A stretch of DNA of 64,000 bases from Vibrio scophthalmi LMG 19158 (GCF_000222585.1 NZ_AFWE01000182.1:111486-175485), one strand, 5' to 3'. Numbered from the stretch's first letter, positions 45,329-57,137 are shown. The notes: a model not told the origin generated them from the letters alone. A program made the numbers and translations.

Positions 45329-47011
45329 GTGAACATTGACGTCGTACTCTTGCTTGAACAAAACCCTATCCTATTGATTTTCGTAGTGCTTGCGATTGGC
45401 CTAGCTATTGGCAAAATTCGCTTTGGCAATCTCCAACTCGGTAATTCTATTGGTGTCTTAATCACATCGCTGATTATGGGCCACCTTGGTTTTACGTTTG
45501 ATACAGATGCACTCACCATCGGCTTCATGTTGTTTATTTACTGTGTCGGCATTGAAGCTGGCCCTAACTTTTTCGGTATCTTTTTCCGCGATGGGAAGCA
45601 TTACTTTATTTTAAGTATGGTGGTACTTTCGACTGCATTGCTAATCACCCACTATAGCAGTCAATATCTTGGCCTCGATTTTGGCTTAGCTGCCGGTATG
45701 ATGGCTGGCGCCTTGACGTCGACACCCGTGCTGGTAGGCGCGCAAGATGCGCTGAACTCTGGGCTTGCCACTATTCCGCGCAATATGGATTTCGGTCTAG
45801 TTCTGGAAAACCTATCCGTAGGTTACGCAATGGCATACTTGATTGGCCTGATCAGTATGATTATGTTTGCCAAATTACTGCCAAAACTGCAAAAAGAGAA
45901 TCTGTCTGACTCAGCACAGAAGATCGCCCAAGAGCGCGGTCTTGGTACATCTGGTCAACGAAAAGTCTATTTGCCGATCATTCGTGCTTATCGCGTGGGT
46001 CAAGAGCTGATCGACTGGACTGACGGTAAGAACTTACGTGAGTTAGGCATCTATCGCCAAACGGGTTGTTATATTGAACGTATTCGCCGTGGTGGCATTC
46101 TTGCTCACCCTGATGGCGATGCGATTTTGCAAGAGGGCGATGAAATTGCGCTAGTGGGTTTCCCTGATAGCCATGCCCGTCTTGATCCGAGCTTCCGTAA
46201 TGGTAAAGAAGTTTTCGACCGTAACCTGCTCGACCTGCGTATCGCAGAAGAAGAGATCGTGGTAAAAAGCGATTCGATTGCAGGCAAGCGCCTTTCTGAT
46301 TTGAATTTATCGGAATACGGTTGTTTCCTAAACCGTGTAGTACGTGCACAAATTGAAATGCCAATGGATCTTGATATCGTCCTGGCGAAAGGTGATGTAT
46401 TGCAGGTCAGTGGTGAAAAGAGTCGCGTACATGGCTTAGCGGAAAAAATCGGTTTCATCTCGATTCATAGCCAGATGGCCGATCTACTCGCCTTCTGTAG
46501 CTTCTTTATCCTAGGCATTCTATTTGGCTTGATCACCATGACTTTCGGTCAAGTCTCATTCGGCCTTGGTAACGCCGTTGGCCTATTGTTGTCAGGGATT
46601 ACGCTAGGTTTCTTACGTGCCAACCACCCGACTTTTGGTTATGTACCACAAGGGGCGCTGAACATGGTCAAAGACCTCGGTTTAATGTTCTTTATGGTGG
46701 GGATTGGTTTAAGTGCGGGTGGAAAAATGTTTGAGCATCTCACTCATACCGGCCCACAAGTGATTGGCTTGGCTTTCTTGGTCAGCGTTGTACCCGTTGT
46801 TTTTGCTTACTTGGTTGGTGCTTATGTATTGAAGATGAACCGCGCGCTGTTGTTTGGTGCCATCATCGGTGCTCGTACTTGTGGACCAGCAATGGACATT
46901 GTTAATGAACACGCAAAATCGACCATTCCCGCACTAGGTTACGCAGGCACCTACGCTATCGCCAATATCTTAATGACGCTTGGCGGTACGCTGCTGATTA
47001 TCCTCAGTTAA
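45329..47011 (+). CDS. ybjL: YbjL-type transporter with paired RCK_C domains
   Basis: A 560-residue membrane protein of the aspartate:alanine exchanger (AAE) superfamily, closely resembling E. coli YbjL. Five or so helices at the N-terminus, two cytosolic RCK_C/TrkA-C regulatory domains in the middle (around [18 protein letters not shown] and [16 protein letters not shown]), then another membrane half. Substrate is not established. I start at GTG 45329 (VNIDVVLLL, matching E. coli MNINVAELL), although no clear ribosome site exists; a GTG at 45293 is the alternative. Confidence 0.88.
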   Translation: MNIDVVLLLEQNPILLIFVVLAIGLAIGKIRFGNLQLGNSIGVLITSLIMGHLGFTFDTDALTIGFMLFIYCVGIEAGPNFFGIFFRDGKHYFILSMVVLSTALLITHYSSQYLGLDFGLAAGMMAGALTSTPVLVGAQDALNSGLATIPRNMDFGLVLENLSVGYAMAYLIGLISMIMFAKLLPKLQKENLSDSAQKIAQERGLGTSGQRKVYLPIIRAYRVGQELIDWTDGKNLRELGIYRQTGCYIERIRRGGILAHPDGDAILQEGDEIALVGFPDSHARLDPSFRNGKEVFDRNLLDLRIAEEEIVVKSDSIAGKRLSDLNLSEYGCFLNRVVRAQIEMPMDLDIVLAKGDVLQVSGEKSRVHGLAEKIGFISIHSQMADLLAFCSFFILGILFGLITMTFGQVSFGLGNAVGLLLSGITLGFLRANHPTFGYVPQGALNMVKDLGLMFFMVGIGLSAGGKMFEHLTHTGPQVIGLAFLVSVVPVVFAYLVGAYVLKMNRALLFGAIIGARTCGPAMDIVNEHAKSTIPALGYAGTYAIANILMTLGGTLLIILS

Positions 47012-47042
47012 CACCTAAGCGAATTTAATCACTCTGCTAACC

Positions 47043-47073
47043 ACAAGACCCACTCATTGAGTGGGTCTTGTTC
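47043..47073. terminator. Bidirectional terminator between ybjL and metE
   Basis: A 12-bp perfect stem ACAAGACCCACT / AGTGGGTCTTGT with a CATTG loop between convergent genes. Confidence 0.85.
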
Positions 47074-47097
47074 GTTTAAGCGATGCCTAACTAGAGA

Positions 47098-49380
47098 TTA
47101 GGAAAATTCTTTACGCAGCTTCTTCGCCGCTGAAACCATGTTTGCTAGCGAGACTTCCGTTTCCGCCCAGTTACGGGTTTTGAGACCACAATCTGGATTC
47201 ACCCACAAACGCTGTGCTGGGATCTGCTCTGCGGCTTTGTTAATCAAACCCTCAATCCACTCTTCTGATGGAATGTTTGGTGAGTGAATATCATAAACAC
47301 CAGGGCCAATTTCATTCGGGTAATTGAACTCCTCAAATGCTTTCAACAGTTCCATATTTGAACGTGAGGTTTCAATGGTAATCACGTCAGCATCTAGCGC
47401 GGCAACTGAATCAATGATTTCATTGAACTCCGAATAACACATATGGGTATGGATTTGCGTCTCTGGTTTTGCACTGGCAGCGGAAATCTTAAAGGCATCG
47501 ACGGCCCACTCCAAGTACGCCTTGTGATCGCGTTTCTTCAGCGGTAACCCTTCACGAATAGCAGGTTCATCAATCTGAATAATATTAATGCCTGCATCTT
47601 GTAAGTCCGATACCTCATCACGTAGGGCGAGTGCCAATTGGTTCGCAATCTCCTCACGGGTGATATCTTCTCGAGGGAATGTCCAACATAGAATCGTCAC
47701 AGGGCCAGTAAGCATGCCTTTCATCTGCTTACTGGTTAAAGATTGCGCATAAGTAGACCAACCCACCGTCATTGGTTGCTCACGCTCAATGTCCGCGACC
47801 ACAATCGCAGGTTTCACGCAGCGAGAGCCGTAACTTTGTACCCAACCAAATTTCGTGGTTTGGAAACCGGCCAGATTCTCAGCAAAGTACTCCACCATGT
47901 CGTTACGTTCCGCTTCACCATGAACCAGAACATCAAGATCAAGCGCTTCTTGGCGCTTAACGGCATCTTCAATATGGCCTTTCAATGCAACATCGTATTC
48001 TGCCTGAGACAATTTTCCCGTTCTAAACGCGCTACGTTGCAAACGAATCTCACTAGTTTGAGGGAACGAGCCAATCGTCGTGGTTGGAAACAGCGGTAAA
48101 CCGAGGACCTCAGCTTGGTGAGCTGCACGCTCTTTATACGGCGCACTTCGCTCAGCCAAAGCTTTGGTGATGCCACTTAGACGTTGTTGTACTTGCGGTT
48201 TATTTACATGTGTTGCGCTCTTACGCGCTTTGATTGGCGCGCTGTAAGTCTCACACGCAGCGATGGCGGCTTGGTCACCATCGAGCGCCTTACCAAGTAG
48301 AGCGACTTCCGAAACTTTCTGTTTAGCAAAAGCAAACCAGCTGCGAACCTCTTCTGATAAATTGGTTTCTAATTCAAGATCCACCGGGCTATGCAAAAGC
48401 GAACATGAACTTGCAACCCATAGCTTGTCACCCAGTTTTTCTTTAAGCGGTTGCAAGGTCTCTAGTTGGCTTGCCAGATCCGCTCGCCATACGTTACGGC
48501 CATTAACCACACCCGCTGAAAGCACCCAACCTTGAGGCAGCTTTTCAGCAACCGTGTTCAATTGCGCTGGCGCCGCCGAGGCATCAATGTGTAAACCATC
48601 CACTTCCAAAGCGACAATACGATCTAAGGTATCTTCTACTGAATCAAAGTAAGTGGTTAGAAGCACTTTTACGTCACTACGAATCACTTGGTATGCCAGC
48701 TTAAACGAATCTAACCAAGGCTTTTCGAGCTCTAGCGAAAGAATTGGCTCATCAATTTGCACCCATTCAACACCTTGCTTGGCCAATTTAGCCAATATAG
48801 CTTGGTATGCACTGAGTAAACGAGGTAATAGTGTTAAGCGGTCAAACCCTTCTTCCACTTCTTTACCTAAGTAGAGATAACTAAGAGGACCAAGCAGAAC
48901 GGGCTTTACATTATGACCGGCTTTGACCGCTTCGTTCACTTCCTCAAAGAGCTGTGGCCAGCTCACTTCAAAACTGTCGTCTTTGCTAAACTCAGGCACG
49001 ATATAGTGATAATTGGTGTTAAACCACTTGGTCATGTCGGATGCGGCACTGCCAGAGCAGCCACAGTTTGCTTGTGATTGCCCGCGACCAACACGGAATA
49101 GAGTATCCAAATCAGGGAAGCCATCGCTATGACGTTTCGGTGCATGACCAAGCAGCAATGTTGTGGTTAACACATGATCATACCAAGCAAAATCACCTGC
49201 TGCTACGAAACTCAAATCCGCGTCCGCTTGAGTTTGCCAGTTTTTAGATCGTAGATCTGCCCCGACTTGTTTTAGCTCAGCCTGTTCGATTTCACCGCGC
49301 CAGTACTTCTCTAATGCGAATTTTAATTCACGTTTTTCGCCGATTCTTGGGTAGCCTAAAATGTGCGTTGTCGTTGTCAT
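47098..49380 (-). CDS. metE: Cobalamin-independent methionine synthase
   Basis: A 760-residue enzyme transferring methyl from 5-methyltetrahydropteroyl-triglutamate to homocysteine. Zinc ligands are visible in [11 protein letters not shown] (His, Cys) and [10 protein letters not shown] (Cys); the N-terminal half is a duplicate lacking them, as in the family. I start at ATG 49380 ([14 protein letters not shown]), with AAAGGAA upstream. Divergent from metR, with MetJ boxes in the shared promoter. Confidence 0.96.
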   Translation of the reverse strand: MTTTTHILGYPRIGEKRELKFALEKYWRGEIEQAELKQVGADLRSKNWQTQADADLSFVAAGDFAWYDHVLTTTLLLGHAPKRHSDGFPDLDTLFRVGRGQSQANCGCSGSAASDMTKWFNTNYHYIVPEFSKDDSFEVSWPQLFEEVNEAVKAGHNVKPVLLGPLSYLYLGKEVEEGFDRLTLLPRLLSAYQAILAKLAKQGVEWVQIDEPILSLELEKPWLDSFKLAYQVIRSDVKVLLTTYFDSVEDTLDRIVALEVDGLHIDASAAPAQLNTVAEKLPQGWVLSAGVVNGRNVWRADLASQLETLQPLKEKLGDKLWVASSCSLLHSPVDLELETNLSEEVRSWFAFAKQKVSEVALLGKALDGDQAAIAACETYSAPIKARKSATHVNKPQVQQRLSGITKALAERSAPYKERAAHQAEVLGLPLFPTTTIGSFPQTSEIRLQRSAFRTGKLSQAEYDVALKGHIEDAVKRQEALDLDVLVHGEAERNDMVEYFAENLAGFQTTKFGWVQSYGSRCVKPAIVVADIEREQPMTVGWSTYAQSLTSKQMKGMLTGPVTILCWTFPREDITREEIANQLALALRDEVSDLQDAGINIIQIDEPAIREGLPLKKRDHKAYLEWAVDAFKISAASAKPETQIHTHMCYSEFNEIIDSVAALDADVITIETSRSNMELLKAFEEFNYPNEIGPGVYDIHSPNIPSEEWIEGLINKAAEQIPAQRLWVNPDCGLKTRNWAETEVSLANMVSAAKKLRKEFS

Positions 49381-49452
49381 ATCTTTAATTCCTTTACCAA
49401 GCCAAAGTATCAATTCTGTGACAGAGCATCTTGTGCATTAAAGGTGCGAATA

Positions 49453-49468
49453 AGATGTCTGGATGTCC
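49453..49468. promoter_or_regulatory. MetJ boxes near metE
   Basis: AGATGTCT and GGATGTCC are adjacent 8-base units resembling the met box AGACGTCT (one and three changes). They lie 73-88 bases upstream of the metE ATG. Confidence 0.6.
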
Positions 49469-49584
49469 AAACTATCCAATTTCTTTTCACTATGAACAAC
49501 CGACAATTATTCAACTTGTTTATGAGTAAAATTCATGGTGTTACAACAAGGAGTTTACAATTGGGACGTAAAGGAAACACAAAT

Positions 49585-49600
49585 AGACGTCTAGACGTTT
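49585..49600. promoter_or_regulatory. MetJ operator near metR
   Basis: AGACGTCT, a perfect met box, is directly followed by AGACGTTT (one change). MetJ binds tandem met boxes as paired dimers with S-adenosylmethionine, so repression of metR and possibly metE is expected. Confidence 0.85.
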
Positions 49601-49654
49601 ACTTGTGGCATTAAAACAGGTAGGTTAACTCTATTCATGCAAAGGAAATGCAGC

Positions 49655-49667
49655 TGAAGGGAATTCA
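49655..49667. promoter_or_regulatory. MetR site overlapping the metR start
   Basis: TGAAGGGAATTCA matches the MetR consensus TGAA-N5-TTCA exactly. Its last base is the first base of the metR ATG, an odd place for an activator site but suitable for autorepression. Confidence 0.5.
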
Positions 49668-50578
49668 TGATCGAATTAAAACATTTAAGAACACTGGCCT
49701 CTTTGCGAGAGACAGGTTCGTTGACGGCCACCGCAACCTCGCTCCATTTAACTCAATCAGCGTTATCACACCAGATCAAAGATCTTGAATCACGCCTTGG
49801 TGGCCAGTTGTTTCTACGCAAAACACGGCCGGTCAAATTTACCTCAGAAGGTGAAATTTTGTTGCGCCTTGCTGATGACATCATGCCGCGACTAGCAAAA
49901 GCAGAAAATGAGCTAGCAAGTTTAAAAGAAGATGTGAACGGCCGACTGCATATGGCGATTGAATGCCACTCTTGCTTTCAATGGTTGATGCCAGCGCTGA
50001 AGGAGTATCAAATTACTTGGCCCAGTGTCACGCTCGATTTTTCTTCTGGTTTTGGCTTTGAGCCTTTACCTGCCTTAATGAGCGGAGAATTAGATTTGGT
50101 GATCACCTCCGATATTCAACCACGTTCGGAAGTGCATTTTGAACCGCTCTTTGATTTTGAGATGCGCCTGATCACTGCAGTCAATCATCCACTCGCTAAT
50201 AAAACCCAGATTGAGCCACAAGACTTAGCCGATCAAACCATGATCTCCTACCCTGTGCAAAAGCAGCGCTTAGATGTGGTTAAGCACTTCTTACAACCGG
50301 CAGGCGTTGAGCCCGCAAAATGGAAGCAGTGCGATAATACCTTAATGCTGGTGCAAATGGTGTCAGCGGGATTGGGTGTGGCGGCATTACCCAATTGGGC
50401 AATCAGTGAATTTTCACGCCAAGGCTTGATCAGCAGCGTACCACTAGGTGATGGTCTATCTCGGCGTCTATTTGCAGCAACACGTAATTCAGAGAAAGAA
50501 AAACGCTATCTACAAGCCTTCTTCACGACAGCGAAACAGCAGTGTAAAAGCCATTTAGAAGGAATTACCCTCGCCTAA
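49667..50578 (+). CDS. metR: LysR-type methionine regulator MetR
   Basis: A 303-residue LysR regulator: N-terminal winged helix (LRTLASLRETGSLTATATSLHLTQSALSHQIKDLESRLG) and a periplasmic-binding-like effector domain that in MetR senses homocysteine. It faces away from metE with shared control sites, the standard arrangement. In E. coli it activates metE and metH. Confidence 0.94.
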   Translation: MIELKHLRTLASLRETGSLTATATSLHLTQSALSHQIKDLESRLGGQLFLRKTRPVKFTSEGEILLRLADDIMPRLAKAENELASLKEDVNGRLHMAIECHSCFQWLMPALKEYQITWPSVTLDFSSGFGFEPLPALMSGELDLVITSDIQPRSEVHFEPLFDFEMRLITAVNHPLANKTQIEPQDLADQTMISYPVQKQRLDVVKHFLQPAGVEPAKWKQCDNTLMLVQMVSAGLGVAALPNWAISEFSRQGLISSVPLGDGLSRRLFAATRNSEKEKRYLQAFFTTAKQQCKSHLEGITLA

Positions 50579-50605
50579 TCGTCGTGGGTATGACGCTCTA
50601 AATAT

Positions 50606-50634
50606 AAAAAAGAGGCAATCAATGCCTCTTTTTA
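50606..50634. terminator. Bidirectional terminator between metR and the DUF4250 gene
   Basis: Stem AGAGGCA / TGCCTCT with an ATCAA loop, A run before and T run after. Confidence 0.9.
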
Positions 50635-50664
50635 TTGGTGGTTATCATACCTGCCACGATTACA

Positions 50665-50865
50665 TTAGCGCTGGTAGGCTTTGAATTGATTGGTGAGCGG
50701 ATCATATTGATAGCCTAAAACATCCAACTTACCAACGACCTGCTCTACATCCATCTCATACATACTGACCAGATCATCGAAGCTATCGCACTCTAGGCGC
50801 AACTTCTCATTGACGATACCGAGAAGGATAATGCTATCAAAACCACGAACGTCGCTTAAATCCAT
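50665..50865 (-). CDS. DUF4250 family small protein
   Basis: A 66-residue protein with ILLGIVNEKLRLECDSFDDLVSMYEMD and LGYQYDPLTNQF, the pattern of DUF4250, a small cytosolic family of unknown function with a helix-turn-helix-like predicted core. GGAGTGGAG precedes ATG 50865, which is preferred over an ATG six codons upstream. Confidence 0.72.
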   Translation of the reverse strand: MDLSDVRGFDSIILLGIVNEKLRLECDSFDDLVSMYEMDVEQVVGKLDVLGYQYDPLTNQFKAYQR

Positions 50866-50991
50866 AACTCCACTCCCTATCATTTCAAGGCATTGCCTAC
50901 CAACAGACTTGTTGCCAAGCTCATATTTAAAAGCCTAGCTCTGATTAGCGAAATTAAAAGTGAGGCAGATCGAATTTCGTTTAAGCGTCTG

Positions 50992-51711
50992 TTAGCCGAC
51001 GAGTGGCTGGCTAAAGACTTGATCAAACATAGGCTGATTGACGACCGTCACTACCACTAAAATAACCAGAGCGAAGCCCAATTGGCCTTTGCTGACTGCT
51101 TTGGTAGTAAATAGATGGAAGCACCACACGACCACGGCTGAAATAAGTAAAATCATGCCTAGGATGGTGGGTAAGCTGATCGCCAGTAGGGCTTCTTCGC
51201 TCAAACTGTACGCTTGAAAGACTAAAGTAATCGCCGTCAACATCGCCGCTAATACGCCGACAACTGGTAAAATACGCTGAAAAGCTTGCAGACGTGAACG
51301 CGCGACCACGAGCAACAGCTGGCCAAAACAGCCGCCAAGAAGCAAGACTTGCACCAAGATATTCGCCCCTGATGCGATACTCGTTTGCTCACCAATCATA
51401 ATTCCAACGTAAGCAACTGCGAGACCGTTAGCGAGATACAACAGCCATAACGGGCCTTTTTCTCGCGTTTTTCCGGTTTGCACCTGAGAATAAAAATAAC
51501 CGATTGCGGCTGCCACCATGAAAGCTTCGATTTTTAAAGAAGCGACAGCCAGCCATAACACGACCAAAGGGGTCAGCATTTTATGCACGCGGCCGCGTTG
51601 TCCCGGGCAAATTTCGCCCTTGACCAACACGAGTGTTAAGATGAGTTGCGCACCCAATAGCATAGGTGCAAACGTTGCTAACAATTGCTGAATCATATGT
51701 GAATAGCTCAC
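50992..51711 (-). CDS. Multi-pass membrane protein of unknown function
   Basis: A 239-residue protein with about seven hydrophobic segments and short loops, one holding CPGQRGRVHK and another QTGKTREKGP. I do not recognise a transport or enzyme motif. It is divergent from the YgiQ gene across 221 bases. Confidence 0.6.
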   Translation of the reverse strand: MSYSHMIQQLLATFAPMLLGAQLILTLVLVKGEICPGQRGRVHKMLTPLVVLWLAVASLKIEAFMVAAAIGYFYSQVQTGKTREKGPLWLLYLANGLAVAYVGIMIGEQTSIASGANILVQVLLLGGCFGQLLLVVARSRLQAFQRILPVVGVLAAMLTAITLVFQAYSLSEEALLAISLPTILGMILLISAVVVWCFHLFTTKAVSKGQLGFALVILVVVTVVNQPMFDQVFSQPLVG

Positions 51712-51932
51712 GAGAATAATAATTTGTCGCGGATAATAGCAAACTGGTGGTTTTTCGCTAGATTGTTACGCCTTTTAAAATTGGATTTAGCGACACAACG
51801 CAAGCATGCGGTAACAGGCTTAACCCTAATTAATATAAGGCCTTCGCCCAATTGAGTTATCTGCAAATAGAAGGCTAGATACCATTGTAATTAGCCGCTA
51901 TAATTCGCCCTCACTGGAACTAAGAGCAAAAT

Positions 51933-54341
51933 ATGTACAACGACATCACTCCAATTCACGAGCATAAAAAATACTGGGCGGAATGCTTTGGTACGGCTCC
52001 TTTTTTACCGACTAGCCGTAAGGAAATGGACGCCCTAGGATGGGATAGTTGTGACATCATCATCGTCACTGGTGATGCGTATGTGGACCACCCAAGTTTC
52101 GGTATGGCGATCATTGGTCGTCTGCTTGAAGCGCAAGGTTTCCGCGTTGGTATTATTGCTCAACCAGAATGGAATAATAAAGACGCGTTCATGACGTTAG
52201 GTAAACCAAACCTCTTCTTTGGTATTACTGCAGGCAACATGGACTCGATGATCAACCGTTATACCGCGGATAAAAAGTTACGTCATGACGATGCTTACAC
52301 CCCAAATAACGAAGGTGGCAAACGCCCAGACCGTGCAACCTTAGTCTATTCTCAACGCTGTCGTGAAGCCTACAAAGGCATCCCAATTGTATTGGGTGGT
52401 ATTGAAGCGAGCCTACGTCGCCTAGCCCACTACGATTACTGGTCAGACAAAGTACGCCGCTCTGTACTATTTGATGCCAAAGCAGACATCTTGTTATTTG
52501 GTAACGCAGAACGCGCACTCGTTGAAGTGGCACATCGCCTTGCCGATGGTGAAGACATTTCAACGCTGACCAACATTCGTGGTACCGCGGTTAACTTAGC
52601 GGCAGAGCCAGAGCACTTCACTATCATTGACTCTTCGCGCATTGAAAAACCGCGTAAAGAGGCTTTTGTACCGCTAAACCCATACGCGGTGGAAGAGCAA
52701 TGTGAAACTAAAAAAGCAGAGCCTGAAGCGAAAGCGATCACGATTCGTCCTTCTCGTCATGATGCGGCAACGACCGCAGTACGCTTACCGCCGTTTGAAA
52801 AACTTAATAACGACCGTATCTTATATGCACATGCAAGTCGTGTGATGCATTTGGAAACCAACCCATATTCTGGTCGTGCACTGATTCAGCGCCATGGCGA
52901 TCGTGAACTTTGGGTAAACCAAGCGCCGATTCCACTAAGCACCGAAGAAATGGACTATGTATTTGGTCTTAGTTTTGCGCGTGTACCTCATCCAATGTAC
53001 GGCAAAGCAAAAATTCCAGCTTACGACATGATCAAGACCTCGGTTAACATCATGCGCGGCTGTTTTGGCGGCTGTTCATTCTGTTCAATTACAGAGCATG
53101 AAGGTCGAATCATCCAAAACCGTTCTCAAGAATCAATCATTGGAGAACTGGAAGAGATCCGCGATAAAGTACCCGGTTTTACTGGCACAATTTCCGATTT
53201 AGGTGGCCCAACGGCGAACATGTATCGTCTTGGCTGTAGCGATCCTAAAGCAGAAGCAAACTGTCGTCGTCCGTCTTGTGTGTTCCCGGGGATCTGTAAC
53301 AAACTCAATACTGATCACCAACACACTATCGACCTGTATCGCGCAGCTCGTCGCGTCAATGGCGTCAAGAAGGTCATGATTGCCTCAGGTGTTCGTTATG
53401 ATCTGGCAATCGAATCACCAGAATATGTGCGCGAACTCGTAACTCATCACGTGGGTGGCTATCTGAAGATTGCACCAGAGCATACTGAAAAAGGCCCTCT
53501 GGATCTGATGATGAAACCGGGAATGGGCACTTACGATCGCTTCAAAGAGATGTTTGAAAAATACAGCCAAGAAGCAGGCAAGAAGCAATACTTGATCCCT
53601 TACTTCATCTCAGCTCACCCAGGTACTGAAGATGAAGACATGGTGAACCTTGCACTGTGGCTGAAAAAGAACAACTTTGAAACTGACCAAGTGCAGAACT
53701 TCTACCCATCACCGATGTGTAATGCAACCTCGATGTATTACTCAGAGACGAACCCACTTAAACGCGTGAAATACAAAAAGCGTGAAGATGTTCCCGTTGC
53801 GAAAGGTGAACGCCAACGTCGTTTACATAAAGCACTGCTTCGCTACCACGATCCAGATAACTGGCCATTGATTCGTGAAGCACTCACCAACATGGGTAAA
53901 AAACACCTAATCGGTGATAAACCAAATTGTCTGGTGCCAGAAACCAACGATGATGTACTGACACCCGCTCAGCGTCGTAAGTCTGGTCGTCATGGTTCGC
54001 AGCGCTTTGCTACCAAACACACCAAAAACCAACCTGGTTTTGGCAGCTTACGCGGTGAAGGGAATCGTGATGCTAAACAAGGCAGCAAGCAAAGCGGAGA
54101 CAATCGCCAACGCAATAATGATGGCAACCCGCAACGCTCTGGGCAAAAACCACAAGGCAATGGTCAAAACCAATCAAAAGGTGGTTTCGCTAAACCAAAC
54201 CAACGTGGAAACAATAACCAAGGTAATGGTAATAGCCAAAGCCGCGGGACAAATGGTTCACAAGGGAAAGGTTCATCGGGCAAAGGTGCGCAAGGTAACC
54301 GACCTGCCTCTTCGGGTAACCGCAAGCCGAAACATCGTTAA
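51933..54341 (+). CDS. YgiQ family radical SAM protein
   Basis: An 802-residue radical S-adenosylmethionine protein: N-terminal YgiQ domain, then the cluster motif C-x3-C-x2-C in [18 protein letters not shown], and a B12-type-like or TIM-barrel core. After about residue 675 there is a low-complexity tail rich in Gly, Asn, Gln, Ser and Lys/Arg (54000-54341), ending in basic KPKHR. The reaction is unknown; a nearby homologue in E. coli is split by a stop in K-12. Length is intact here. Confidence 0.85.
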   Translation: MYNDITPIHEHKKYWAECFGTAPFLPTSRKEMDALGWDSCDIIIVTGDAYVDHPSFGMAIIGRLLEAQGFRVGIIAQPEWNNKDAFMTLGKPNLFFGITAGNMDSMINRYTADKKLRHDDAYTPNNEGGKRPDRATLVYSQRCREAYKGIPIVLGGIEASLRRLAHYDYWSDKVRRSVLFDAKADILLFGNAERALVEVAHRLADGEDISTLTNIRGTAVNLAAEPEHFTIIDSSRIEKPRKEAFVPLNPYAVEEQCETKKAEPEAKAITIRPSRHDAATTAVRLPPFEKLNNDRILYAHASRVMHLETNPYSGRALIQRHGDRELWVNQAPIPLSTEEMDYVFGLSFARVPHPMYGKAKIPAYDMIKTSVNIMRGCFGGCSFCSITEHEGRIIQNRSQESIIGELEEIRDKVPGFTGTISDLGGPTANMYRLGCSDPKAEANCRRPSCVFPGICNKLNTDHQHTIDLYRAARRVNGVKKVMIASGVRYDLAIESPEYVRELVTHHVGGYLKIAPEHTEKGPLDLMMKPGMGTYDRFKEMFEKYSQEAGKKQYLIPYFISAHPGTEDEDMVNLALWLKKNNFETDQVQNFYPSPMCNATSMYYSETNPLKRVKYKKREDVPVAKGERQRRLHKALLRYHDPDNWPLIREALTNMGKKHLIGDKPNCLVPETNDDVLTPAQRRKSGRHGSQRFATKHTKNQPGFGSLRGEGNRDAKQGSKQSGDNRQRNNDGNPQRSGQKPQGNGQNQSKGGFAKPNQRGNNNQGNGNSQSRGTNGSQGKGSSGKGAQGNRPASSGNRKPKHR

Positions 54342-54365
54342 GAGATTTCGCTAAGTTTCAAGATC

Positions 54366-54397
54366 AAAAAAGCCGACGTTCACCACGTCGGCTTTTC
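54366..54397. terminator. Bidirectional terminator between the YgiQ gene and serC
   Basis: A 12-bp stem AAAAGCCGACGT / ACGTCGGCTTTT around TCACC, between convergent genes. Confidence 0.92.
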
Positions 54398-54450
54398 TAT
54401 ATTATCGCGATAAACGCACTCTCAGCTTAAAAGAAACTAAGAGGAGCAGT

Positions 54451-55533
54451 TCAAGCGTTAGCGGCCTCAAACTCGCGCATAAAGTCTACCAGTACTTGTA
54501 CACCTTCTAATGGCATCGCATTGTAGATTGAAGCGCGCATACCACCTACAGCTCGGTGGCCTTTCAGTGCGACTAAACCACGTGCTTTTGCTTGAGCAAG
54601 AAATGCTTCATCCAATTCCGGTTTCGCTAATTGGAATGGCACATTCATACGTGAACGGTTAGCAGAATGAACTGAATTACGGTAGAAATCAGAGCTATCA
54701 ATGTAGTTGTAAAGCAACGCTGCTTTTTCACGGTTTATTTGCTCCATCGCCTCTACCCCACCTTGCGCTTTCAACCATTTGAAAACGAGGCCAGATAGGT
54801 ACCATGCAAACGTAGGTGGCGTATTAAACATTGAGTCTTTTTCAGCTAATACCTTATAGTTCAAGAAACTAGGTACAACTTGGCTTGCTAAATCTAATAA
54901 GTCATCACGTACAATCGCAATGCACAATCCTGATGGGCCAATATTTTTCTGCGCGCCCGCATAGATCACGCCATATTTTGACACATCAATGCGTTGTGAA
55001 AGAATGTTCGAGGACATATCTGCCACGATAGGCTTATCCGTTTGCGGTAGATCGTAAATTTCTACCCCATCAATGGTCTCGTTCGGGCAAAAATGCACAT
55101 AGGCTGAGTCTTCCGCCACAATCCAATCGCTAGCAGGCGTAACGGCAATCTTGCCATCAATTTCTGTCTTAGCGACGTACGAGTCAACTTCACAATACTT
55201 CTGAGCTTCATCAATGGCACTTTCTGCCCAGAAGCCTGCATCAATATACGTCGCTTTATTGTTCTGACCCAATAGGTTTAAAGGCACGGCAGCAAACTGT
55301 GCACGTGCACCACCTTGGCAAAACAATACTTTGTAGTTGTTTGGGATGTTTAATAGATCACGCAGATCTTGCTCTGCTTCTTCAGCAACTTGGATGAACT
55401 CTTTGCTGCGGTGGCTGATTTCCATCACCGATGTACCAAGATTATTCCAGTTCACCAATTCAGACTGGGCTTGCTCCATTACCGCTTTCGGTAAAGCCGC
55501 TGGTCCGGCGCTAAAATTAAATACGTTGTCCAC
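54451..55533 (-). CDS. serC: Phosphoserine aminotransferase
   Basis: A 360-residue class-V PLP aminotransferase acting in serine and pyridoxine synthesis. The family start [14 protein letters not shown] and the PLP lysine in [16 protein letters not shown] are clear, as is SRMNVPF near the C-terminus. Starts at GTG after AAGGAAAG. Monocistronic, unlike the serC-aroA operon of E. coli. Confidence 0.96.
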   Translation of the reverse strand: MDNVFNFSAGPAALPKAVMEQAQSELVNWNNLGTSVMEISHRSKEFIQVAEEAEQDLRDLLNIPNNYKVLFCQGGARAQFAAVPLNLLGQNNKATYIDAGFWAESAIDEAQKYCEVDSYVAKTEIDGKIAVTPASDWIVAEDSAYVHFCPNETIDGVEIYDLPQTDKPIVADMSSNILSQRIDVSKYGVIYAGAQKNIGPSGLCIAIVRDDLLDLASQVVPSFLNYKVLAEKDSMFNTPPTFAWYLSGLVFKWLKAQGGVEAMEQINREKAALLYNYIDSSDFYRNSVHSANRSRMNVPFQLAKPELDEAFLAQAKARGLVALKGHRAVGGMRASIYNAMPLEGVQVLVDFMREFEAANA

Positions 55534-55581
55534 GGATTCTTTCCTTGCTCATGCTTTATGTAAGACTGTTCACATTAATAC

Positions 55582-55633
55582 CACTTTTTTAACGAGTAAA
55601 AAAGTGACAAAAGAGGTCTTTAGACCTCTTTTG
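55582..55633 (-). terminator. Two hairpins between the YdgA-like gene and serC
   Basis: The first, CAAAAGAGGTCT / AGACCTCTTTTG with a TT loop (55608-55633), has T-rich flanks and should terminate the YdgA-like gene. A second, CACTTTTTTA / TAAAAAAGTG (55582-55606), directly adjoins it. Confidence 0.75.
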
Positions 55634-55674
55634 ATTTTAATCGTATCTCTTTTTACTTTATTCCAAAGTAAAAG

Positions 55675-56943
55675 CTACATCATCAAAGGTAATAGCAAGC
55701 TCATTAATGGCACTTTCTGGCCATTTTCAAAGACAAAATTGCCTTCTTTAAGCTCTGCTTTTGCACGGTAACCATTGTCTGTTTGCTTAACAAACTCCAT
55801 GATCATGCCTTCATCAACACCCTGCTGTAACGCTGGATATTGTTCAACCAAGCCATTCGACACGAAGGTATCAATATGGCCTTGCAGTGCAGGCATAATG
55901 CTCATTGGGTTACGCGATACATCATTCGTCCCTTGCGGAACCGTTAACTTCCACTCAGAAGTAAACTCGCCTTGGCCGATTGTTAGGGCAAGTTTATCCA
56001 TTGAAAGATAAAAACCATTCGAGAACAAACTATCAACATGCGGGATAATGTTTTGCATATCGTCAGCATTCATCATTGGAGCATTTTGATACGCTAATAC
56101 AAGCTGTTCAAACGCAACAGCATCAAGATCACCCAAGGCGAAATCAACTTCAAAATTACTGACTTTCTCTTGTTCCATTAATAGATCAGCCATCGTGACA
56201 TTGTGCTTAGTGGTCACACGTTTTGATTGCTCATCCATAAATGAAGAATAAGCATACTTGGCTTTTTTCAACGCAAACAGTGGTGTTTGATCACCATCTA
56301 ATACCGCCATATCGGCCAGTGAAATTTGCTGATCACCAATCCAGAAACTATTAACCTGCTTACCTTCTCCATCACCAGTAATGCCAGAGACCAGTAATTT
56401 TTCACCACTGTTAAAGTCAACTTCAATCGATGGAATATCAAGTTGGTAGCTCACTTCGCCCAACACCGTGACGTGGCCTTTTAGCGTTGACGGAGTCACA
56501 GACAACATCGCGCCCTGCTCTCCTTCACTCACTTGATGCCAATTATCCAATTTAAACTCAAAGTCGGTGTTACCGTTTAGCTGAGTCACCGTATGCAAGG
56601 TTAACGGTAAATCAGGCCAATTCGTCATTTCTGAATCAGCACTGATGCTCAATAAGCCGTGTGTGATTTGGCTATCAACCATGATCTGCGCTGGAATACC
56701 ATCCGCCTCCAATTGAGCAACAAGAAGTGGATCAGTAATGGTATAGCGAGTTTGAACGGTAGAAGAAAGATAGCCACGATCGTATTGAACAATTTCCGCA
56801 GTGATTGCGTCGTTATTCATCTGAGTCACACCATCTTGAATGACATTCTGCCCAATTTGACCAACGGCTAAAGGCCAACAAAATGCGAGGGCGATAGCAC
56901 CACCAATCGCGGCGTATTTTTTTAATTGCTGCATGTCACTCAT
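55675..56943 (-). CDS. YdgA-like (DUF945) protein
   Basis: A 422-residue protein with an N-terminal membrane anchor (about 10-26, IGGAIALAFCWPLAVGQ) and a long beta-rich, exported domain, with TAEIVQYDRGYLSSTVQTRYT typical of DUF945. E. coli YdgA is a periplasm-facing, membrane-anchored protein related to AsmA-like ones; its role is unclear. The true start may be ATG 56934, three codons later. Confidence 0.78.
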   Translation of the reverse strand: MSDMQQLKKYAAIGGAIALAFCWPLAVGQIGQNVIQDGVTQMNNDAITAEIVQYDRGYLSSTVQTRYTITDPLLVAQLEADGIPAQIMVDSQITHGLLSISADSEMTNWPDLPLTLHTVTQLNGNTDFEFKLDNWHQVSEGEQGAMLSVTPSTLKGHVTVLGEVSYQLDIPSIEVDFNSGEKLLVSGITGDGEGKQVNSFWIGDQQISLADMAVLDGDQTPLFALKKAKYAYSSFMDEQSKRVTTKHNVTMADLLMEQEKVSNFEVDFALGDLDAVAFEQLVLAYQNAPMMNADDMQNIIPHVDSLFSNGFYLSMDKLALTIGQGEFTSEWKLTVPQGTNDVSRNPMSIMPALQGHIDTFVSNGLVEQYPALQQGVDEGMIMEFVKQTDNGYRAKAELKEGNFVFENGQKVPLMSLLLPLMM

Positions 56944-57137
56944 GATTTAAAGTATCCGTAGTTTCAATTATAGCGTGAACCATCTCGCCCATTCGGCTGT
57001 GCCAAACATGGCGAACAATCGTTACAGTTTACACCAAAAAACATTGAGATAAATCAGAGTATTGACTGAATTCTTATTGATGCAAGATTTCTATAACTTA
57101 GCTCTCAGCAGCCACGCTTGTTTCTTGCTACGGTAAC

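Noticed and set aside
53992-54354. A 120-residue ORF overlapping the YgiQ gene end
   Set aside because: It is an alternative-frame reading of the low-complexity tail of the YgiQ gene, with no start signal of its own.
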